Source of the DNA: Micrasema longulum
Taxonomy: Eukaryota; Arthropoda; Insecta; Trichoptera; Brachycentridae
Length of the DNA stretch: 64,000 nt
Reading direction: 5' to 3'
Assembly: GCA_022494885.1 (NCBI GenBank)
Contig: JAGVSM010000472.1
Location: forward strand, 1 to 64,000
The notes beneath the pieces are model-generated. The model was not told where the DNA came from and ran no database searches. It was given only the letters and a program-made list of their open reading frames with translations. Both the position numbers and the translations under genes were made by a program. Each line of letters starts with the position of its first letter. The stretch's first letter is position 1. Shown piece after piece: positions 32,531 through 44,165 of this stretch.

Positions 32531-33850
32531 AATAACAAATCCATATTTATCTATGGCTCTCCTGCCTCACGTACACTTTCATTGTTTCTTGTCAGAATTC
32601 TTGCGGTGAATATTTTGTGTACGGAACATTGTGAAAAAAATTAAATAAAATGTTTTTCTGAGACACTGAAACTTTTATAGTTTTTTTTTGCGTTTAACAT
32701 AACACACATTTACTTGTTATTAGAAATATTTCATTTTCATTTAATGGATTTTAAATACATATTGTAAAATACAAATCTCAAATGCGTATTTTGACATTGA
32801 CGAGGGATAAAATAATTTAAAAATTATGCTTCTAGTGAAACTTAATTTGATAATGAATTGAAAATAAGTATAGTTACATTTGTCGGCCATTTGTAGATTC
32901 GCCATTGTCATAACATTGATTAGTGTTGTACATTTTATTTTAAGTTTAAATACAACAAAAATACCTACTCCTCATTCGAACATGAATGCCGAGCGTTTTA
33001 CAAGATGGAAGTTTGACAGCTGAAGTTACGATGTCGCATTCGATTGTCAATGTCAAGTGCTTTGTGGCACTCGAGATAAAGTCGATTGGTTTTCAATCGA
33101 CTACATTCGTATGGGTGGTTCAAAAATGCGGTCACTCATCGAGTTACGGAAGTCGCGTACGATTCTAAAGACGAACAAGTCAAGCATATGGCCCCTGAGC
33201 TCCAGCACAGGACAGGAAGACCCACACCAGAACGCCAACGCTGGGGATACCAGACGGCACTGAGAGAAGAAGATGTGAAACGTTGCAATCGACAAGTAAA
33301 AAAAAAAGTCCATTGCATCATCAGGTGCTGATAAGGAAACGATAAATAAATCACCGCGCAGTGCCTAAATCACCTTACTCACTCTCGGGAGTTCCGGGTT
33401 CGATACCAGATAATATTAAAAAAATAATATTCATCTGCATAAGGATTAAAAGCAGTAAAATTTGTATATATTTTTAATGCTTCTAGCATATCAATAAAAA
33501 TGCAGCTTACGTAAGTTTTAAGAGCCAAAGCGATTGGATTGACGTGCGTTTTTAAACATAATTTGTTTTATGAGTTTTTTACGAGTCATTTAGACTTGGT
33601 GATAATATTCATGAGAACCATATTGTTACTACAAAACACAAAATTAAATAAATCATAAATTATTCCGTTAACACTAGTGGGAAAATGAGACTTATCTTTA
33701 TAAAAGTACCTACGCTACAATGAATAAAAAAAAGTCATCAAGTCAAATGAATCAATATGACAATAATCAAAACATTTTTAATAAAATCGTTAGTATTTTA
33801 CTATCCTGCATATTTTATTGTACGATTTCGTATTATTCAACAACTAATAT
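32531..33850. other. Mostly unassigned; two weak retroelement hints
   Basis: At about 33060-33330 overlapping plus frames contain HRTGRPTPERQRWG, possibly the Gly-Arg-Pro end of a LINE ORF2, but the context is unclear. At about 33345-33400 GTTCCGGGTTCGATACC resembles a box B without a good box A, perhaps a degenerate SINE head. The rest is AT-rich with no gene. Confidence 0.35.
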
Positions 33851-35554
33851 TAAACATATATGTGTTGCCGCCAAATAGTTGAATCAGCCACTCAACTCTT
33901 GTGTGGCTGTGGTGTCACACTAGTCGACATAGGAAGGACACAAGACTTGATATATTTCTATTATTTTTTTTAATGATAAACTCGTATTTTTTGTAATGTT
34001 CAAATGAAAGTTTTCACACCGGATTTGGAAAATAAAAATTTGTATTGAAAAAAAAAACTATGCTGGATGTTGAAACATTTTTTTTTATCCTTGTTACGCG
34101 AAGAATGAATGTCGGCTAATTCAACAACACATTTGTATAAGAGAGAGCACGGAGATAGAACTCATAACAAGGAAGACAGAGACGCTGTTCTGTGGTGGGT
34201 GTTGTGTAAAACATATTAAGTATTCAGTCGGTTGATGACCGTGATGGGGGACGCACGCGCATAATATGAGCGGGGTATTTATGATGTTTAATTATATTTT
34301 TCTATAACAGGGCTAAAGCATATGTTTATTTGCATCAACTATAGTAAGGGAATAATTAAACAGTATGTCTCAAAGTTTTTTTCTTCAAATGTCTGAACTT
34401 TAGAATATTCCGACTTTTGCTACTGGTAACACGATGTTACATCACCGCGCGCCAAGGGATTATTTACCTCAGTCTTTTAAGAGTTAACCGAGCGGCTAGG
34501 CTATACATTAAATGAAGGCATTCACCTGAATAGCTTAAGGATTAAGTTAAGTAAAAAAACGATTTTTATAAATTATTAAACTTAAAAACACCCATCCTAA
34601 CTTACTATACGTAAAAAAATAAATTTAAAAATAAAACAATTGTTGTTGTAACCATAAAATTAAGAATAGTCCAGAAACCGCATACGAGCATCAAACAGAA
34701 GTCAACTAAACTACTCATAAATGAGTAGTTTTACCCATTAGTTTCTTTGTAGACGTCGCTCAGTACGCAACTCCTGATTTGAATTCAACTATGCCGTGTT
34801 GTGTTCTTTTAAAGTGTAGAAATAGTGCTAGGATCTTAAAGAAACAGGATGGGATCACATTTCATGTGTAATTAGCAAATAGATGTGTAAGTAGCAAATA
34901 CATTACTTAAAAATTTAATTATTTTTATATCTGTCAGATTGTCGAAGAAAACAAAATAAACATTTTGTTTGTGTTGCCAGGGTAATATTTTTTTTACCCT
35001 ACTTTGCTCATCTAATGAGAGAACTAATAAAAATTGTATCTCGGGTAAAACAACTCTATCGTGAACATTTGATCGACATTATCTTTAAAACATCAAATAA
35101 TATTTAACATGATATAAAAATATCCGTTTTATGTAATATAAAATTTGTTTTATATTTTTAGTTCTAAGTTCATTAATTTAATTACTCTTATTAAATCACC
35201 CTTTACTTATCTTCTATGTTGTGTCAATCAGTATTTCCGCGTGCACAATAAAGTTTTAGAGAAATTAACAGATTGCTTTTTTTTTAACCTTACATTTGTG
35301 TTAAGATTATATTTTTTCCCATCCCCCCCAAAATAGGGCATAGTGGGGGATTTTTTAACACAGTCCGATGTATTCAAATATGATTTTACGCTCCTTCTGG
35401 ACTATTCTTAATTCTATGGTTGTAACCCTTTTGTTAAACGTCCATTTAACGAACGGCCCAGCCATTCGGTTGAACGCTGGCATTTTATGAACAGCCTAGC
35501 CGCTCAGTCCAGTGGCTGATTTAACTACTTGACGGCAACATATATATATGTTTA
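33851..35554. mobile_element. TIR DNA transposon carrying a THAP start
   Basis: Ends at about 33851 and 35554 are inverted: TAAACATATATG then TTGCCGCCAAATAGTTG on the left. Read inverted, the right gives TAAACATATATATATG, TTGCCGTCAAGTAGTT and AAATCAGCCACT. A second, inner inverted pair is GCGGCTAGGCT (34492; inverse near 35507) and GTTGTAACCATAAAATTAAG (34645) facing TTAATTCTATGGTTGTAAC (35410). A THAP-type zinc-finger start lies at 34791. P-element-like transposases carry THAP domains, so a P-type element is one option. No target duplication could be defined. Confidence 0.65.
34791..34871 (+). pseudogene. THAP zinc-finger start (26 codons)
   Basis: The frame reads MPCCVLLKCRNSARILKK and QDGITFHV, then stop. 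MPxxC...C.N......GITFH is the N-terminus of the THAP DNA-binding domain, whose Cys-Cys pair binds zinc with later Cys/His residues. The usual continuation (FP...) is missing. The loss occurs right after Thr-Phe-His with GTGTAA, so an exon end is possible, although the frame also stops there. A perfect palindrome sits about 60 bp upstream at 34708-34731. It probably belonged to the surrounding transposon's transposase. Confidence 0.7.
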
Positions 35555-35889
35555 CATGAATATGTCCCTCTTTCTTGGTCTTCTTCAAATATTTAATAGA
35601 AGTAAAACTACAAAGTGCTTATGAAGTAGTTTATGTAAAACTTACCTGAGACTCTTCCCAAATAAATAAAAAAAGCTTTAATCCATACCTGAAACAAATA
35701 AAAATAAACATTAATGGAATATTAATTTAAACACACTCATTTGTTACAATTCGATGCATTGTATAAGTTAAAAATATTAAAATAGAGATAAAGAACACGT
35801 TAGAGAAAGAAAAGTCTAGGCATTGACAGCGCTTATTACCTGTCAATATTTCATTTTTGTTTTTTTATAAACCAATCAATAGGTTATTA
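35555..35889. other. Unassigned; trace of family B
   Basis: At 35806-35865 AAAAGTCTAGGCATTGACAG and CTTATTACCTGTCAAT are a degraded piece of a B arm. Nothing else recognised. Confidence 0.4.
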
Positions 35890-36130
35890 ACTCTCGGAGG
35901 CTACGATGTCACACTTATCTTCATACGACAAAAGATTTAATATATCTCTTTAATTTTTTCAATGATGAAGTTGTATTTTTGTTATTTTCAAATGGACATT
36001 TTTACACCGGATTTGGAAAGTATAATTTGTTAAAATATGCCCGATTTTAATACAAAAAAATATTTAGCCTGGCTATGCGAATAATGAATACGATGCCAAT
36101 TCAGCAATAAATCTGTATGAGAGAATTCGT
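35890..36130 (+). repeat. Second fragment of the 33.9-kb transposon family (F)
   Basis: CTACGATGTCACACTTA, TACACCGGATTTGGAAA and GCGAATAATGAAT recur in the same order as at 33905-34110 inside the TIR element. This is a partial copy of the same family in direct orientation, 2 kb downstream. Confidence 0.6.
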
Positions 36131-36281
36131 CTGCCACCTACAATCTAATTTTCCCAATTCTGACAGCGATAGGGTATGTTAGTTCATTAGCTTGTTAGTA
36201 AACCGGAAGAAACAAGTCTGATCGAGAGAACCAGAACCGGAATATTAAATTATATATTTATTGTGTATGCAGATAATATAT
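36131..36281. other. Unassigned spacer
   Basis: Nothing recognised. Confidence 0.3.
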
Positions 36282-36470
36282 TTAGTAAGGAATCTAAAAT
36301 CCACTTTTATTAGATTTAATTCTACGTTGATTTTCTTCAATATACGCGTTTCGTCTTGTTTGGAAATTATCAAAAAAACTAAAAAAAAGTCGAAACGCGT
36401 CACATACATTAAAAAAAAGTAGAATTTAATTCAATGAAAGTGTTTAATTTTGGATACCTTACAGAATTTT
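36282..36470. repeat. Family J inverted-repeat element
   Basis: The left arm has AGATTTAATTCTACGTTG and ACGCGTTTCGTC. The right arm has GTCGAAACGCGTCAC, AGTAGAATTTAATTC and TTTTGGATACC. Arms match over about 70 bp with gaps. A related half-element lies at 23385. The minus strand shows TTGATAATTTCC...GACGAAACG, a weak hammerhead-like spacing. Confidence 0.55.
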
Positions 36471-36519
36471 ACATAATATACAACAAAACATACAGAGATA
36501 TGTATATTTTTTTTTGCTG

Positions 36520-36650
36520 TTTTTAATTGGCTGGTTTGAGTGGCCGCTTTACACGCTGTGTAACATTCACTATTTTGCTTGTGTTTGAACATTCATATTT
36601 CTTCGATTCTTCTATCTGTTGATTTTGGCGAGTGATGAAAAGTATTATCA
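36520..36650 (+). repeat. Family B arm fragment
   Basis: AATTGGCTGGTTTGAGTGGC, TTACACGCTGTGTAACATTC and TTCTATCTGTTGATTTT match the central arm. HEAD, spacer and ends are missing. Confidence 0.7.
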
Positions 36651-38299
36651 TGGTGCCCTCCCTTATATGAAAAGACTAAAGGTCAAACCGCACTAGAGCG
36701 TCACTGCGCTACACTATGCAGCCCTCCAAACAAAATTTAGAAAATAAATAATAAATTTAGCAAATAAAAAATAACAAATACAGCATTTTATTATTTTTAT
36801 TGCAAATTCTTTTTTTATGGTAAAAAATAACGAAAATAATCGAATCAATAAGTAAAATTTCTCAATTATTCAATACCAGGAGCGCAAGAAGTGCAGGATA
36901 CGAGTATATCGATTGAATACGGCAGTAACTTTGGGCGGTATTCGGCGAAGATAAAGAGGGGAATAATAGATTTCTCACAATGGGATGAACCGACCCACCC
37001 CAAAACGAATTAATCGCTTCTTTATGCCAACTCACTGAACTGTTCCAGGATTAAATTTACACCACCTTCTTATGGCCTCCTGGTACCTTGCGGTATCCTG
37101 GTCAACGATGCGTTATAAAATATTTTTTCCGATGTCACATTTTGCATACCTATCGAGATTTATTGGCCCCAAAATATTAGTTAGTACTGTATTGGCCACC
37201 ATTTTGAACGGGGTCTTAAATATTTTTTATTTTCCATTCTAGTTTCAAAGGCAGTTATTTTAGTAGAATATAAATGCAGAATATGTATTTCAAGTTTCAA
37301 TTCAAATAAAAAAGTAAAATGAATAAAATTTTACCGGATAAAGAACATAAACTCGAGAAAATTGTATTTTCACTAAAGCTTTGACTATAACTAATCATAT
37401 ATTTTATTGCATAATATATGGCACTCGTGAATATAGAAATACATAGACACGTGATATTTGTATTATATTAGTACAAACATGTACTATTTTACATAATTCT
37501 AACATGAGTTTGCCAACCACATACCACATTCCGTAACGGAGAACTTAAATCTCCTTGGCTGTGGTCACAATCAAGGAAAAATAGTTTATAGAAAAGCTGT
37601 CCGAAGAAGCTTTCTGAAATATGATTACGTTGTCATAATACATAATGAAACTACCGATTATTTGTGAATGTTAAAATAAAGATGTTACAATTTCCAAAAC
37701 AATATTCTTTACAAAGCGCTATTGTGGAGGACGAGTGGTCTGACATTTCTTCATAAACGTATTCCCGTATTTTCTCCCTGGGTTATTGCACTAGAGCGAT
37801 GATTTTTTTGCGCATTTTTTTTTGGATAAATTTTCAATCAAAGGAAAACTACCTAGGACCATCCAAAAACCTTTAAAAACGCCTAGTTTTTTCTGCGGTC
37901 CTTAGACATACGGTATAAAAATATCATAACTATTTTTGAAAGAAGCAAAATGAGTCAATACAGAAAAAATCTTTCAAATACTAATTTTAAAAAAATAGTC
38001 AAAATCAGTTCCGTTTGGAGAGTGGAAAATAGGAATAAAAAACATAGATTTTGTCGATTTCAGTGAAGCATAATCATTCCGACGTGCTTTTGCTTTTTTT
38101 GCACAGTATTCACGGAGCCATCTGCGAGTGAGTGACGGAAAAACAGTATTCAAATATCTATTCATCAAACCGCTCTACTCACGCATATCCTTTAAAAGCA
38201 TCTTATAATGAGTTATAAACCCCTTGAATACCTTCGTATCTGTTTCTCAAAAAAAATATTCGCATCTGTGAGGATATACTGTTAAAAGTATAGATTGAC
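36651..38299. other. Unassigned sequence
   Basis: A less AT-rich stretch at about 36890-37110 (for example ACCGACCCACCCCAAAACG) has no readable domain. No gene supported in this 1.6 kb. Confidence 0.4.
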
Positions 38300-38600
38300 A
38301 TTAGCGCCCAATCTGAGTACACCAAACGTCTACCAAACTAAGCGTAAACCTCATCCAGCGTAAAATTAGCGTCTTTTAAATGTTAACGTAATAAAAGTTT
38401 ATTACTCGAACCGCACCGTTTCGCAATGGATGATTCGCAACGCAAAAACAAATTTGCAACCGCGTCTAGGCGTGATGCTTAGTAAACACCAGAAAAATTG
38501 AGATTTTCGCTAATAATTATCCCAATTTGCGACTTGCATCACCGCCAACTCCTTGCCGACCTCCAAAGTTGATGAATGTAGATGGTATTTTTTTCTTTTT
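38300..38600. promoter_or_regulatory. Candidate cis-regulatory block
   Basis: Composition shifts to frequent CG dinucleotides. GTAATAAAAGTTTATTAC at 38389-38406 is a palindrome of two TTTATTA-type homeodomain words with a 2-bp centre. AGTAAACACC (forkhead-like) and GCTAATAATTA (homeodomain-like) follow. These are short and common motifs, so the call rests mostly on composition and clustering. Confidence 0.2.
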
Positions 38601-40663
38601 TCCCGCCCGTAACTAAAATCTTAATCAAACAAAGCAGCAAATATTTCTCAAAGTGATTAATCAAGTACTCGCAAAAAGACGAACCGAAATATTTATTCCT
38701 ACTTACAAACTACACGTTACGGCTTGGTGATTTGATTGACATTTATGATAAGGTTTGATCCCTTCTTTCCAATAATTGTCCATAGTTTACAGCGATGTTA
38801 TTATTATCTATCTAAATTATCCCGTAGAAAAGTTTTTGGTAGTAGAACAATAATGAAAAAAATTACACGACAGATAAATTTAAAGCACATTTCATTACAG
38901 CAATGCCAAATAATAATTTTAGCCCCTGAACTACTGAACTCAATAAAATTTAATATCTCACCTAAAAACCTAAGACAAAACTAACTTTTTCATACCGATA
39001 ACCATAGAACCAACTATGGTTTTCATTACCCTATACCCAGAATTTTTGGGTCCGCCAACAAACATACCAGTCATGATTTCTTTGAAAACAAGTTGTTTTC
39101 TTTCATAAAATACTGAATCAAATTAAATTGTAACTACCTCCAAGTCTACTATATACCGTTGTGTCTTTCTATTTTCTTTTTCAATCATTTTATTTGTATA
39201 CTTATGATCTCAAAATGCCCACTGGGCGTATATATAAATAAATAAATAACTAGCAAACGTTACCATATACGCAAATTAGTTATTACTTTAAAACCATTCA
39301 TTCAACATATCTTTGAGACTGAAACACGCAAAGCCTTTGCTATAGAAAACCTGTAAAGAAGATAGACGGGTTTCGAATAAAAATAACATGAAAAGTAATT
39401 AAAATACAACAACTATTTATTTTTTCAATTAAAACCGTTTTTGCGTCTGTAGAAAATTGCTGCAAAGTTTTTGTCAATGCGTTTTTAATAATGCAAAACT
39501 TTACGAATGTATTATTTATTGATGTAATAACTAATATTTACATGTAAGTTTCTAGTTAAAAATACTTGGTTAACTTCCATTTATTTGTTTGAGCAATAGC
39601 GCTTTGACCCTCTAATGGGCATCTTTAGACTGGTGAATATTACACAGTGTAAGGACAATTAATACAAAACTAAATATTATCTTAAGTGTACATTTGAAAA
39701 TAAGTAGAAAGAGATTACGAAATATTTCAATGGAACGGAGTGGACAAATTATTGAAACATGTGATGGCGGTGTACCGTAAGAGAGAATTCTATTCTATAA
39801 ATACATTCATTGTTTTATTACAATTTACAAATAAAGGAATTAATAAGGGTAAGTTTTTTAATTCTGTCTGCTGATCTATTAAAATTCTAGATCGATTATT
39901 TTATGACCTATTTATTTCTAAAATTTCTTATCTATCCAACTTTAGACCTTTATGTCCTACATTTAAAATTATTATGTCTTTTGATTCGTCAAAGTTATGT
40001 TTTAAATCATCGTAACGAGTTTGATATATCGTTGTTTAATCTATGTGAAGCTAAATGTTCTTTCAGTCAATATTATTTAATGGCTCTTCTGCTTTGTCCT
40101 AATATGAACCAGAAAAAGTTCATGTTAATTAATATATTCAGCTTTTTTCAAATTTGTTGACCTGATCTTCACTTTTAATGATTGTTTAACCCAAAGATTT
40201 TTATTATAAAACGAAAGTAAAAGATTATTTTTTGTAATATTTTCGAAAATTTTTAATTAGTTACTTATATGTAAATATGTTATTACATCATAACAATGGG
40301 ATTCCACCAAGAACAATCATAATACATTATAAATAATTTTTATCAAATATTTTTTTTTTTTTCAGCATTTACTTTGTGGCAAGATATTCTGAAATTATTG
40401 ACTGTACAACACTTTGTAATTTTTACCACATAATTGTTTAATACATTATTATAATACCTTTATTTGTGACACAATGAAAAAGTAATTGTATATATAACTT
40501 TAAAAATATTGAAATCTAAAAAAAAATTCAGAGGAAACGTTGATTAATAATATTATATTCCAAAATTATTCACTCCAGCTATCAATATTCCCAATAATTG
40601 AGAAAAACCCCGTCCCCTCCACCTTACCTTGCCTTGCCCTACCACCCGACCCTATCAGTACCT
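38601..40663. other. Mostly unassigned; two possible LINE tails
   Basis: The plus frame near 38736-38984 ends ISLQQCQIIILAPELLNSI, and the frame at 39903-40160 contains HRNEFDISLFN. Both loosely resemble the last residues of LINE ORF2 proteins, but the match is too weak to call. A C-rich stretch lies at about 40608-40650. Confidence 0.3.
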
Positions 40664-41150
40664 ATATATATATATATATTTGGATAATTTAGATAGCGCC
40701 GTTTTTGTGAAAATCACCTCAAGGGCGCTGTACAATAAATAAATATCCCACCACGTCTTGCAGCTACAGAGCGCATGAACGGTTGGGATTCTTGTTCCTC
40801 GTTTCCAATTATGATATACAGGAGCTAGATTACAGCACGTCTTGTAGCTACAGAGCGCATAGACAATAAGAAATCTTGCAACTATTTACATTTTTTATTT
40901 GACAATAAAGTTTAGAGATTTAGTAATATTTAAAAAAAGTATATAAAAAACAAATTTATAAAATAGAAGTTAGATAACAACAAATCTTGCAGCTACTGAG
41001 CGCATGGACGGTTGGAATTCTAGACCTCATTTACTAAATTTTGATATTTGATAGTTGATAACATTTACCTATTGAAGCTAGATTATTAATCATCTTGCAG
41101 TTACAATGTGCATAGACGAGTGAAATTCTGGCAACTTAAAATTATCAATA
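40664..41150 (+). repeat. Family C element, copy 2 (four internal units)
   Basis: It begins after a (TA)n run with TTTGGATAATTTAGATAGCG, then ATCACCTCAAGGGCGCTGTA. Units with CTTGCAGCTACAGAGCGCAT or close variants lie near 40760, 40845, 40990 and 41100. Unit 2 follows TACAGGAGCTAGATTACAGC. The order of unit variants matches copy 1, so all four belong to the ancestral element. Confidence 0.8.
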
Positions 41151-42047
41151 GTACTAATCTGTATATATATTTATGTTTAGTTTGTATTTACACCTGATGA
41201 TGGGTAATTCAGAATACCTAAAACTAGTTGTATTATTATAATATATATTAAACTCTTATGTGGTAAAAATGAAAAACTAATTTATTTGAAATAAACACTT
41301 TACGAATATGTAAATTTTACACACATATAGATTATTTGAAGTTCTGAAACTGAATACAGGAAACGCCAAAATATCACTGTTGGCTTACGAGTTTTACAAG
41401 TATTGCATGACGATATTGATGTATTTTAAAAATGTGTATGGTGTTTTTAAAATGTATTTCTCACATTAAAAACAAATAAACTTATCAAAAATAATAATGA
41501 CTTTTTAATGTAATATTTTATTGATATTTCAAGATAAAAGTATCTAATGCCATGGCCATTTCTGTTAACATGAATATTCTCAGTGAAAAAGGATAAAATG
41601 TATTATCACATCATCCGTGCTCGGTTGTATTTTGTACAGTAAATTGGAAACAGCGCCAGCGTGCAGAAGGCGGAATAAATAATAATTATAAATTATGATT
41701 TATACATAAATTATTCTATAAATGTTTCGGATTAATCTGAGTTCAAGGTAGCTTATTGTGAGTCTTAATTACGTTGTCTATAACACAATGAGTTACTCAA
41801 TAACTTTTTTGTTGTATCATTGCAATAAAACCAAATAGGTAACGTCTAATATAATGAATGACGTAGGTGGGAAAATGGGTTTTATATCACATTTTTTTAC
41901 GTACAGTGCAATATTTTTCTTTCATACACAATAACGTGAGAATTCCAGAACGATGTACGAGTATAAAATCCAGGAAATAAATTACATAATTCTAATTTTC
42001 ATAAATTACTTCACTAGATTCTACTATTTTTCTATCAGCATACATAC
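41151..42047. other. Unassigned; hammerhead-like core at 41192-41232
   Basis: ACCTGATGATGGGTA, an 8-nt loop, then TACCTAAAACTAGTTGT has a perfect CTGATGA word and a 5-bp stem, with GAAAC changed to AAAAC. No convincing stem I is seen. It follows directly on the family C copy. The remainder is AT-rich; GCGCCAGCGTGCAGAAGGCG at about 41654 is a short GC spot. Confidence 0.35.
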
Positions 42048-42560
42048 TTCGTCGGTCTCATGGTGTAATGGTCAGAGCGTTTGCCTACCATGCAGAGATC
42101 TTGGGTTCGATTCCCGACATGGTTGATTTGAAATATTTTTTTATTTTTTAAATTATTTTGTTTTTTTACAACATATACAAGAGGTAAAACAGAGTATTCA
42201 AAAAATTAAGCATAATTACATAGCAATGAAATACATAATAGTAAAAACAGTAAACGGAAAAATCCCACAAAGGCATGGCCTATTCGTGGGTATACAAGAA
42301 AATGTAAATGAATTTTTGCTCCTACAATAAATAATGGACAGTGATAATATTTTTGTGTAACATAAGAAAGAGAAAATAAAATATTCTTTAATCGTAATTT
42401 CACACTTGAACGTTTCATAGTCCATGGACTGGTACCCGAAGCGTAAGACTGATCACCTTACCTTCATATTACAAAAATAATCAACATACATTGCGATTGG
42501 TGTACCAATGCAATGCCCTATGCATCATTGAGTGTGGAAAGGGAATGACGATGATGATAT
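42048..42560 (+). mobile_element. SINE family 1 with an internal insertion
   Basis: The head has CGGTCTCATGGTGTAATGG, ACCATGCAGAGATCTTGG and a perfect GGTTCGATTCC. The 3' part has CATGGACTGGTACCCGAAGC to GGGAATGACGATGATGAT. Between them, about 42140-42405 is extra compared with the 259-bp copy at 20148; the insert starts T-rich and its family is not recognised. Confidence 0.8.
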
Positions 42561-42639
42561 ACCTTCTTGGAGTATTTTTCTACATATATTTTTTTCAGTT
42601 TCATACAGTTTTTATTTTTTTAGTTTCATCATTTGTCAA

Positions 42640-42820
42640 TCTAGTTGTGGTCCCGTGGTTAGTGTTGCAGACTCACAGATTAGAGGTCCGAAGTTCGAAT
42701 CCCTACCTCTACCCTAACTTGATTTCCAGTTTCTAATAGTGAGTTATTTAAAACTCGTTGAAAATAGCCGCCAAAATTGAAATATTTGGGTAAATTATAA
42801 AAACACAAATGTTACTTTTA
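42640..42820 (+). mobile_element. tRNA-derived SINE, family 2
   Basis: The head is GTGGTCCCGTGGTTAGTGTT and AGGTCCGAAGTTCGAATCCC, with good box A and box B spacing. The body matches the copies at 18152 and 21732, ending near AAATTATAAAAACACAAATG. This is the best-preserved copy. Confidence 0.8.
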
Positions 42821-42904
42821 AAAAAAAATATATATAGATATTTTTCTAAGATTTCCGTATTTTTAAAAATTATTTAATTTTGTATAAGATTTTCATATTT
42901 AAAT

Positions 42905-43280
42905 CATCTTTATACATTCTTCTTCTCTGGTCTCAATCCTGGGATTGGCTGGCAGCAATTACTTTCATTCTTCTCCTCCATTCCTCCTTGTCATGTGCGG
43001 CTCTTTTAAAGTCAGCATATGATGAGCAGCGCACATCTTCTAATAGGTCCTCCAGGTACTCTCGGCACGGGCGTCCCCTAGAATTTGTCCCCTCGGTCAT
43101 CCCCTCCATTATGACATGCAGGAGGCCTTCTTGACGTATTACATGGCCGATCCATCTCGCTCGCCTTTCGGACAAGGTCCTGAGCAGGTGCCTTCCACCT
43201 TCGATTATTTGGAGAACCTCCTCATTTGTAATGTGGTCTCTCCAGAAAATTCCTAGTAGTGTTCTACAGGACCACATCTA
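42905..43280 (-). pseudogene. LINE ORF2 C-terminal fragment, well preserved
   Basis: A 114-codon minus frame reads WSCRTLLGIFWRDHITNEE, RRARWIGHVIRQEGLLHVIM, EGMTEGTNSRGRPCREYLED and KEEWRRRMKVIAASQSQD, then stop. W.RMLGI.W.DHITNEEVL, IGH.LR...LL..I.EG...G...RGRPR and EW.....A.NQSQD are the characteristic end of an insect LINE ORF2. A GAAGAAGAA-type tail follows the stop on this strand. It is truncated upstream at about 43280 and lacks the catalytic RT domain. Confidence 0.9.
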
Positions 43281-43787
43281 TACATTACGATGACTAAATA
43301 TGGTGTGTTTTACAAAGATAAGTAAATCTTGCCGACCTCAGAACAGGTATTTACTATACCGAGTAAGGATAACACTTAATTTGACTTAATCGAACCTTTT
43401 TCATTATTTTGCAAACAGAACGTATTTTATTATTTATAATAAACACCGATTTTGGCCCTGAACGGAACTCAACTGAGATCCACGTGTAACATTTACTAGA
43501 TCTGAATAGCTTTTATTAGGAAAAACTATTAAATCGGATTTATTATTGATGAAGTCTTTACTTTGAGTAAATATTGGTTTAACCCTTTATAAAACGCCTG
43601 GAATAAAGTAGTACATAAATATACCACAAGAATTGAGATAATTATCATTTAATAATTCGTATTAATAATAAGTTTTAGGTCACACGAGTATCGTAATAAC
43701 GTACATTGGTAGAACAGTGTTCCACTCAGTTTGATTCAAATTCAATGGATTTATTATCTGAAAAAAAATGAATATTGAATTAGGTTT
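43281..43787. other. Unassigned sequence
   Basis: Nothing recognised. Confidence 0.4.
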
Positions 43788-44165
43788 TCAAACAAGTAGA
43801 AGAATTTGTGTATCTGGGAAAAATGTTTTCAAGAGATGGAAGAGAAGAAAAAGATGTTGAAAGGAGAGTGAATGCGAGCAACAAAATGAACGGAGCACTA
43901 AGCACAGTAATTGATAATAAGAATATGTCAATCAAAGCTAAACTGGCAGTGCACAACGGAGTTTTAGTCCCAACACTTATGTTTGCAAGTGAAACATGAA
44001 ACTGGCAGTAGAAGGATGAAAGCAGAGTGAACGCGGTTGAAATGCGATCTCTTAGACGAATGTGTGTAAAAATCAATTTATAACATGGTTACGAATAATG
44101 AAATCGAGTAAATCTGAGTCAGGTGTAATTGATAAGATTAAGAAAGGGTCAGCAACACGCAATAC
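43788..44165 (+). pseudogene. RTE-like LINE ORF2 fragment, part 1
   Basis: The frame reads FVYLGKMFSRDGREEKDVE, RRVNASNKMNGALSTVID, KAKLAVHNGVLVPTLMF and ASET, then a stop where other copies continue with W. SRVNAVEMRSLRRMCVKI follows after the stop. This is the RT thumb and post-RT region of a LINE type common in Lepidoptera and other insects. Its end (GGTTACGAATAATGAAATCG) overlaps in content with the start of part 2 at 44730, so two copies or a rearrangement are present. Confidence 0.85.

Noticed and set aside
33057..33331. Three overlapping plus frames suggesting a gene
   Set aside because: Frames overlap heavily in all phases; only a weak Gly-Arg-Pro hint of a LINE end was seen.
40664..41150. 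CRISPR-like array of regularly spaced repeats
   Set aside because: Units are few, imperfect and unequally spaced, spacers are themselves conserved between copies, and the context is eukaryotic.
42933..43277. Functional reverse transcriptase gene
   Set aside because: The frame is clean but only the post-RT C-terminal part is present; the catalytic domain and the 5' end are missing.
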